Shown here in pieces: positions 6,780 to 10,759 of a stretch of DNA of 10,759 bases. Location of the stretch: assembly GCA_947460915.1 (NCBI GenBank), contig CANHKJ010000085.1, positions 1 through 10,759 on the forward strand, given 5' to 3'. Below the pieces are notes generated by a model. It was given only the letters and a program-made list of their open reading frames with translations. It made no database searches and was not told the DNA's origin. This DNA comes from Verrucomicrobiia bacterium (lineage in GTDB: Bacteria; Verrucomicrobiota; Verrucomicrobiia; Verrucomicrobiales; Akkermansiaceae). Position 1 is the first letter of the stretch; every line of letters begins with the position of its first letter. The translations under genes were made by a program, and so were the position numbers.

Positions 6780-7448
6780 TCAATCTTTTTTCGTTAGCTC
6801 ATCGTCAGACGCACTTACTACGACCTCGCCGAGCTCAATCGGCGTCGCTTCCACTGCAGCTTCGTAGCATCTAGGTTCTGCGCACTCGGCTGATTCACCG
6901 ACGACGACATCATCTTCGGCCTCATGAGCTTTCAATCGACCACCATTTTCCAACAATTCAATCGCCTCTTGCTGCATAAACTCCACTTGATCCAGCGCAA
7001 TGTTTGGATCTTTGATCAAAAATACATCCCCTTCTTTGCGATGTTCATACACCCGCAAAATCCCCGACGGCACGGCTTGGGTATCTTTTTCTACCAACAC
7101 TTTCTGCCGCTCTAGCATCACTGCCAAAATAAAGCGTACTTTTTCCGTATGCTCTTCCTCCTCCTCGACCAATCGACGCAACAAATCAATCGGACTCTCT
7201 TTTGTTACTTCCAGTTTTTCACTCGCCACCGGCGCTTTGTATTGCGTCTTCCACTGTGAAAATTGCCCTACCCGTTCATCCTTACTCTGCTCCCAGCCAT
7301 CGATCGAGTAGTCCTTACGCAGCCAGCCCGATGAATCAGGATCAGGAAAAATCGCGGCCACGATCACTTCACCGTCCACAAAATGTTTACCCGTCACCAC
7401 GCAGGTGTGGGTGCGGGATCTGATATGCCAAGATTCGCCAAAAGCCAT
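6780..7448 (-). CDS. Conserved hypothetical protein with an N-terminal Cys/Trp-rich motif
   Basis: No biochemical role is known to me. The 222-residue protein starts with WHIRSRTHTCVVTGKHFVDGE (7-27). This resembles the 'R-C-x-x-T-G-x-x-x-x-x-G-E' opening of a family of uncharacterised proteins I associate with Verrucomicrobia and Planctomycetes. Then come RKDYSIDGW (44-52) and FSQWKTQYKAP (63-73), an acidic ESPIDLLRRLVEEEEEH helix (84-100), a helix FILAVMLERQKVL (106-118), and LRVYEHRKEGDVFLIKDPNI (131-150). The C-terminal 50 residues are acidic and poorly ordered. There is no signal peptide or membrane helix, so it is likely cytoplasmic. Cys16 is the only N-terminal cysteine, so a zinc ribbon is not supported by sequence alone. 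It lies 111 bases downstream of ctaA on the same strand; the gap holds no gene I can support. Co-transcription with ctaA is possible. Confidence 0.75.
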   Translation of the reverse strand: MAFGESWHIRSRTHTCVVTGKHFVDGEVIVAAIFPDPDSSGWLRKDYSIDGWEQSKDERVGQFSQWKTQYKAPVASEKLEVTKESPIDLLRRLVEEEEEHTEKVRFILAVMLERQKVLVEKDTQAVPSGILRVYEHRKEGDVFLIKDPNIALDQVEFMQQEAIELLENGGRLKAHEAEDDVVVGESAECAEPRCYEAAVEATPIELGEVVVSASDDELTKKD

Positions 7449-7559
7449 GCGCTTTTCTGCCTCGAATCGACAGCGTAATCAAGGCAATTCCCTCTAGCAA
7501 TGACTTCCACCAAAACAATGATACCCGCTTATGCGCCTGATGCGTTTTTTTGCAGCCAG

Positions 7560-8582
7560 TCAACTCAGTTTCCCCCGCCCCTTCAGCACCAGCATCCACG
7601 CAAAATTGCATGCCACGAGGATCGCCGCCAGTCCTACGTGCAGAACTTGCACCCAGCCGTAAACGTGGATTTGAGACATTACCAAGCCCAGAATCATTTG
7701 TGCCATGACAATCCCGATCACGATTTTCTCGGGTAATCCGATCACATAACGCTGATCTTGTTTCATCTGCCACATGGCCCAAACAGTCAGAGCCACGATC
7801 AACCAAGAAAAACTTCGATGAACCAAATACACCATCGAGTGCTCCAAGGTATCCCCCCATTCCGAGCGTGGCACAGACAGATACTTCGAGAGCTCATCCG
7901 TCAATTCGCGCACTTGTGAGCCCATCACACCTTCCACCAGCACTAACAAAAACAAACTACTCACTAGCCAGGATAACAGCCGCCGCGATGACTCGCTGGT
8001 AAATTCGCGCTTCCACGGCACAACTTGACCATACCACACTACGAAAACTTGCACGATCAGCAGCAAAAACGCCAAGGCCATGTGCGTAGTCAGCACCCCA
8101 GGCGAAAGCCCACTATAGACCACACGAGCCCCCATCAACGCATTGATTAACACCAAGGCCAAGGCCGCAAAGGATGCAAAAAACAACAGCGGCTTGCTCT
8201 TGCGATACCCGAACGATAGCACAAAGGTAAGTAAGGTAAAGAGCCCTACCGGTAAGCTAAACAAGCGATTCACGAACTCTGTCCAAACATGGCGCGCATT
8301 AAATTCCTCACGCAGAATCGCTTCACTGATCGTATTTGGATCACGCCCCATCCGCTCGGCCTTGCGTTGGAATTTGGCAATGTCCAGCTTCTCAAAATCC
8401 ACATCTTCCACTTTCGTCGGTGGAATCAGGCAGCCCCAACACTTTGGCCAATCCGGGCAACCCATACCTGCACCGCTTACCCGCACGATCGCGCCCACAA
8501 ACATCAATGCCAACACGGACACCAGCGCCGCCATGGCGCATCGTTGAAACCATTTTCCTGCCATCTCGACCACAACATGCAC
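7560..8582 (-). CDS. ctaA: Heme A synthase, COX15/CtaA family
   Basis: CtaA oxidises the C8 methyl of heme O to a formyl group, giving heme A for aa3-type cytochrome oxidases, so aerobic respiration is implied. The 340-residue protein has eight predicted membrane helices, at about 14-34, 107-126, 131-151, 164-186, 203-221, 250-271, 285-304 and 312-333. The family signature GAGMGCPDWPKCWG (37-50) follows helix 1, with the loop cysteine pair Cys42 and Cys48. Heme-ligand histidines are seen at His167 (TTHMALA), His255 (VHRSFSW) and His315 (LHVGLAA). The fourth expected site, the histidine of the E-x-x-H-R motif, reads E-F-V-N-R (102-106), with Asn105 in place of His; the catalytic Glu102 is kept. 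The loop between helices 1 and 2 is long and charged (55-97). ATG 8582 is used; Met7 (8564) is an alternative. It is divergent from the OmpA-like gene across 85 bp. No ctaB or oxidase subunit genes are in view. Confidence 0.92.
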   Translation of the reverse strand: MHVVVEMAGKWFQRCAMAALVSVLALMFVGAIVRVSGAGMGCPDWPKCWGCLIPPTKVEDVDFEKLDIAKFQRKAERMGRDPNTISEAILREEFNARHVWTEFVNRLFSLPVGLFTLLTFVLSFGYRKSKPLLFFASFAALALVLINALMGARVVYSGLSPGVLTTHMALAFLLLIVQVFVVWYGQVVPWKREFTSESSRRLLSWLVSSLFLLVLVEGVMGSQVRELTDELSKYLSVPRSEWGDTLEHSMVYLVHRSFSWLIVALTVWAMWQMKQDQRYVIGLPEKIVIGIVMAQMILGLVMSQIHVYGWVQVLHVGLAAILVACNFAWMLVLKGRGKLS

Positions 8583-8667
8583 CGCATGCAGCGGAATTTC
8601 ATCTCTTTTTTATAAAAATGTTTTTCTCCCATAGACGTCTGGAAAAAAATCCGCTAAACATTGCCGC
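8583..8667. promoter_or_regulatory. Divergent promoter region between ctaA and the OmpA-like gene
   Basis: This 85-bp gap must hold both promoters. TTTATAAA at about 8609-8616 is palindromic and gives a TATAAA -10-like hexamer on both strands. No clear -35 is found 16-18 bases upstream of it in either direction. A run of seven A (8643-8649) lies 18 bases before the GTG start. Neither gene has a Shine-Dalgarno. Confidence 0.3.
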
Positions 8668-9798
8668 GTGAGCGAAACTCCTTCCCAGATACCCGCAGAA
8701 TCCACAGCAGCCTCCGGAGCCGCCCCAAGCCTCGAAAAATCCAGTGTGTCCACCACCACCATCCTTACTGTTGTCGTAGCACTAGTCGCTGGCTTCTTGA
8801 TCCCCAGCACCCTGAAAGGCAAGAAAGATGATGCACAAAAAGATCTCTACAGCGCCCAAGCCGAGCTCGCCAGCCGCACAGCTGTGATCAATGCCGAGCG
8901 CGCGCGCCAAGGACTGCCGCCGATTGAAGGAATCGACCAAGACTCCCCCGAGCAAATCGCCTCGCGCCTCACCAAAGACGCAGCCACGCTCGCCAACCTA
9001 TCTGATCGCTTCCGCATTCTACTCTCCCAAAAGGAAGCCACGATTACCGAAAAAAACAACTCTCTCCTCACATCCGAGCAAGCACGTCAGTCCCTCACCT
9101 CACAACTCGCTAAGCTGCAAAACCAGCTCGATAAAACTCTTGCCGACGGCTCAGACATTGATGGCATTCGTAATCAACTCGATGAAGCACGCAATAGCCT
9201 TGCGCCCCTTCAGGCCAAGCTCGCCGAATTCTCCAACCGCCCGACTCTCGAAGAAATGGCTCTCGCCAAAGCTCGCATCGCTGAGCTCGAAGCGCGCATC
9301 GCCACTCTCGAAGCAACGCCCCCAACCACCGAAGCACCCAAACTTTTCGCAGAAAACGCCGCCGAGCTCGCCCCCGCCGCCCAATCACTATTCCGAGGTC
9401 TCAGCGAGCTTGAAGAAAAACCCGACCTCGATGTGGTATCCGCTTATAAACCTTTCCCTAGCGAATACGGCGCTACCAAGCTGCGCGAGATCAGCTTCGG
9501 CATTGGATCGTCACAGATCAATCCATCCGATAAACTTGCTCTAGGCGATGCCCTAGCCTCGCTACCTGAAGGCTCAATGATCCTCGTCGTTGGCTACTCT
9601 TCCGCCTCAGGCAATACCGATGCCAACCGTCGCCTTTCGTCCGAACGCGCTACAGAGGTAGCAAGGAACATCGATATGGCAAAACCCGGCAACCAATCCG
9701 TGAAGGCGGTCTTCCTGGGTCAGACCCAAAGATTTTCTAGTAGCATCGCCGAGCGCAACCAAGTGTGCGAAGTCTGGCAGATCGATCAAAAAAAATAA
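8668..9798 (+). CDS. Membrane-anchored coiled-coil protein with a C-terminal OmpA/MotB-like domain
   Basis: The 376-residue protein has a Ser/Ala/Pro-rich cytoplasmic tail (1-28) and one membrane helix (about 30-48). A long heptad-rich, Ala/Leu/Glu/Lys-rich coiled coil follows (about 52-215), broken by a Pro/Gly segment (82-95), and then a linker. The C-terminal domain (about 265-376) has the OmpA-like pattern: a strand before FGIGSSQINPSDK (277-289), GYSSASG (309-315) and NRRLSSERATEV (320-331). This domain normally binds the diaminopimelate of peptidoglycan, so the protein may tie the inner membrane to the wall. In canonical domains G-H-T-D-x-x-G carries the Asp that, with the later Arg, holds the ligand. 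Here that position is Ser312 while Arg327 is kept, so binding may be weak or altered. The start is GTG 8668 with no Shine-Dalgarno; it places the helix at a sensible distance. It is followed after 68 bases by another anchored coiled-coil gene. Confidence 0.82.
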   Translation: MSETPSQIPAESTAASGAAPSLEKSSVSTTTILTVVVALVAGFLIPSTLKGKKDDAQKDLYSAQAELASRTAVINAERARQGLPPIEGIDQDSPEQIASRLTKDAATLANLSDRFRILLSQKEATITEKNNSLLTSEQARQSLTSQLAKLQNQLDKTLADGSDIDGIRNQLDEARNSLAPLQAKLAEFSNRPTLEEMALAKARIAELEARIATLEATPPTTEAPKLFAENAAELAPAAQSLFRGLSELEEKPDLDVVSAYKPFPSEYGATKLREISFGIGSSQINPSDKLALGDALASLPEGSMILVVGYSSASGNTDANRRLSSERATEVARNIDMAKPGNQSVKAVFLGQTQRFSSSIAERNQVCEVWQIDQKK

Positions 9799-9866
9799 CC
9801 GACACACGTCTCAATTGACTTCACCTTAACCCTGTCCTGACAACCGGACTCCACAAACCTATCTCC

Positions 9867-10532
9867 ATGGACACCATCAAAATGCTACTCGCCGCCACCA
9901 CTGCACTGCTCCTCGGAGCCCTCGCATGGAATTGGCAACAACAAAACACAGCCGCTAAGGACGCGCCCAAGGCCGAACTCGAACGCGTCAAACGCCAACT
10001 TGCAGAAATCGCGCGCGAGGAGCAAAACCTCGCAGCAGAAAAACGTTTGCGCGACCTCGGCATGACAGCCTCACCTGATGTCAGCAAGGCCAGCCCCAGC
10101 GAAGTCGAGGAAAAAGAAGCCCAACTCCGTGCCATCGAGGAGCAAAACAAGCGCCTGCAAGAAGAACTCGCCCTCAAGGAGAAAGAAAAAAATCTTGCCG
10201 AAAAAGAAGGTGGACTGATCGCCCAGCGCGATCTCGAAAAAAGCGACAAGGAACTACGCCGTGCGCGCCAGATTACTGAGGCTCTGCTCATGGCCAAAGT
10301 CATCGAATACGTAGCGGACCCCACAACAGGATCCTTTGTCACCATGCAATTGCTGATGCCCGAAAACGTCAGCGTTGATACGATCCTCTCCGTGCGCCGC
10401 AAAGATGGCATCGCAGGCAACGTCAAGATCCGCGAAATCGTCGGAGGTGAAGCCATCGCCGATGTGCTCCCAGGCATTGGACCCTTCGCTCCCGAAGCCG
10501 GTGACGAGCTTATCCTCGCCCCAGCTTTTTGA
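9867..10532 (+). CDS. Membrane-anchored coiled-coil protein with C-terminal beta domain, unknown function
   Basis: I do not recognise a named gene. The 221-residue protein has an N-terminal signal-anchor (MDTIKMLLAATTALLLGALA), then a highly charged coiled coil (about 33-63 and 79-143, Glu/Lys/Arg/Leu rich). A compact C-terminal domain follows (about 144-221): VTMQLLMPENVSVDTILSV, KDGIAGNVKI, EAIADVLPG and GDELILAP, which reads as a small beta barrel. The order helix, coiled coil, beta barrel is that of MreC, but the usual MreC sequence motifs are not evident, so this is only a similarity of design. It lies 68 bases after the OmpA-like gene on the same strand with no terminator between, so the two may be co-transcribed. 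Start: ATG, no Shine-Dalgarno. It converges with the pgsA-like gene. Confidence 0.75.
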   Translation: MDTIKMLLAATTALLLGALAWNWQQQNTAAKDAPKAELERVKRQLAEIAREEQNLAAEKRLRDLGMTASPDVSKASPSEVEEKEAQLRAIEEQNKRLQEELALKEKEKNLAEKEGGLIAQRDLEKSDKELRRARQITEALLMAKVIEYVADPTTGSFVTMQLLMPENVSVDTILSVRRKDGIAGNVKIREIVGGEAIADVLPGIGPFAPEAGDELILAPAF

Positions 10533-10548
10533 TGGAATTGAGAGACAC

Positions 10549-10597
10549 AAGACTTGAGATGTAAGACTCAAGACTGTCAGACATCAGAGGTAAGACT
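10549..10597. repeat. Patch of degenerate AAGACT(T/C) short repeats
   Basis: AAGACT occurs at 10549-10554, 10563-10568, 10570-10575 and 10592-10597, twice extended to AAGACTTGA. The variants GAGACAC and CAGACATC lie nearby. The composition (GA/CT words such as AGACTTGAGA) differs sharply from the flanking coding DNA. The patch sits between two convergent genes. It looks like a degraded low-complexity intergenic repeat. I see no open frame, and only weak secondary structure in it. Confidence 0.5.
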
Positions 10598-10617
10598 TGA
10601 AAAAGACCGGCGTCTCG
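10598..10617 (-). terminator. Weak terminator-like hairpin downstream of the pgsA-like gene
   Basis: On the minus strand GAGAC pairs with GTCTT (one G-U) around the loop GCCG and is followed by TTTTTC, 27 bases past the stop of the pgsA-like gene. The stem is only five pairs, so termination here is possible but not strongly supported. Confidence 0.3.
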
Positions 10618-10643
10618 CTTGTCTCTTAGCCTAACGTTTGATT

Positions 10644-10759
10644 TCAATTAGGATGATGTAGATCTGCGCTTTGGAGTAGTTTCCAGCCTTGGCGGAAATA
10701 GGCAACTCCCGACCACACCGTGAAAAACGCGGCCAAGGCACAAGGGTAAATGGGATCAA
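10644..10759 (-). CDS. pgsA: Probable CDP-diacylglycerol-glycerol-3-phosphate 3-phosphatidyltransferase, C-terminal end (cut by the window edge)
   Basis: On the minus strand, the frame whose first whole codon starts at 10757 reads 37 residues to a TGA at 10646-10644. The peptide has the run CALAAFFTVWSGVAYFRQGW followed by a short polar tail. A terminal membrane helix ending in 'T-x-x-S-G-x-x-Y-x-x-x-G-W' is the typical C terminus of PgsA, the inner-membrane enzyme that makes phosphatidylglycerol phosphate from CDP-diacylglycerol and glycerol 3-phosphate. The catalytic CDP-alcohol phosphotransferase motif (DGxxAR...G) lies upstream and outside the window, so the call rests on this tail alone. 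Other CDP-alcohol phosphatidyltransferases remain possible. A second minus-strand frame over the same bases is also open (ending ...YIILIEIKR at a TAG near 10631) but shows no family resemblance. It converges with the coiled-coil gene across about 110 bases. Confidence 0.55.
   Translation of the reverse strand, partial: DPIYPCALAAFFTVWSGVAYFRQGWKLLQSADLHHPN

Noticed and set aside
7449..7559. Possible small gene in the 111-bp gap downstream of ctaA
   Set aside because: No start with a plausible product fits between the ctaA stop and the next start on the minus strand; it reads as spacer.
8891..9544. Plus-strand frame of 217 codons inside the OmpA-like gene
   Set aside because: It is an overlapping frame rich in Pro, Ser and Lys with no domain; the other frame carries the OmpA-like motif.
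9831..9850. GTCC...GGAC inverted repeat between the two coiled-coil genes as a terminator
   Set aside because: The stem is only four pairs and no T tract follows, so it does not support separate transcription of the two genes.
9821..10477. Minus-strand frame of 218 codons opposite the coiled-coil gene
   Set aside because: It is the Ser/Arg-rich shadow of a Glu/Lys/Ala coiled coil; the plus-strand product has a signal-anchor and a coherent C-terminal domain.
1..10759. CRISPR array, prophage, toxin-antitoxin or other defence system
   Set aside because: No regularly spaced long repeats, nuclease, methylase, integrase or toxin-like small gene pairs were found on either strand; the genes are core envelope and housekeeping types.

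Overview
The window looks like an ordinary chromosomal segment (GC roughly one half) from a Gram-negative, probably aerobic bacterium, most likely of the Verrucomicrobiota. The signs for that phylum are an FtsH with a long periplasmic domain, a heme A synthase in which the first helix pair reads E-F-V-N-R, two small conserved proteins of a type I associate with the Planctomycetes-Verrucomicrobia group, lipoprotein signal peptides, and nearly universal absence of Shine-Dalgarno sequences. This assignment rests on pattern recognition, not on a search. No rRNA, tRNA, CRISPR array, insertion sequence or phage gene was seen.

Layout. (1) Bases 1-777, minus strand: the N-terminal 259 codons of FtsH, cut by the left edge. 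(2) 778-1096: a divergent intergenic region with two nested inverted repeats and a 12-bp direct repeat at 21-bp spacing. (3) 1097-4216, plus strand: a tightly packed run of an EboE-like TIM-barrel protein, a lipoprotein with a C-terminal membrane anchor (4-bp overlap) and a DEAD-box RNA helicase (GTG start 1 bp after the previous stop). (4) 4225-4551, minus strand: a small one-helix membrane protein converging on the helicase. (5) 4714-5997, plus strand: an exported or membrane-anchored protein with nine 29-32-residue helical repeats, followed by a clear intrinsic terminator. (6) 6120-8582, minus strand: CtaA heme A synthase, a conserved protein of unknown function and an L,D-transpeptidase lipoprotein. 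(7) 8668-10532, plus strand: two membrane-anchored coiled-coil proteins, one ending in an OmpA-like domain and one in a small beta domain. (8) 10533-10643: a degenerate AAGACT repeat patch. (9) 10644-10759, minus strand: the C-terminal 37 residues of a probable PgsA phosphatidyltransferase, cut by the right edge.

How the genes fit together. The content is mostly envelope and housekeeping: membrane protein quality control (FtsH), peptidoglycan cross-linking (L,D-transpeptidase), envelope coiled-coil proteins, phospholipid synthesis (PgsA), respiratory cofactor synthesis (CtaA) and RNA remodelling (DEAD-box). The EboE-like gene is the odd one, because the other ebo genes that usually accompany it are not in the window. 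I do not see a convincing new multi-gene system. The points most worth a second look are the orphan eboE with its lipoprotein partner, the repeat protein, the altered ligand residues in CtaA and in the OmpA-like protein, and the repeat-rich ftsH/eboE intergenic region.
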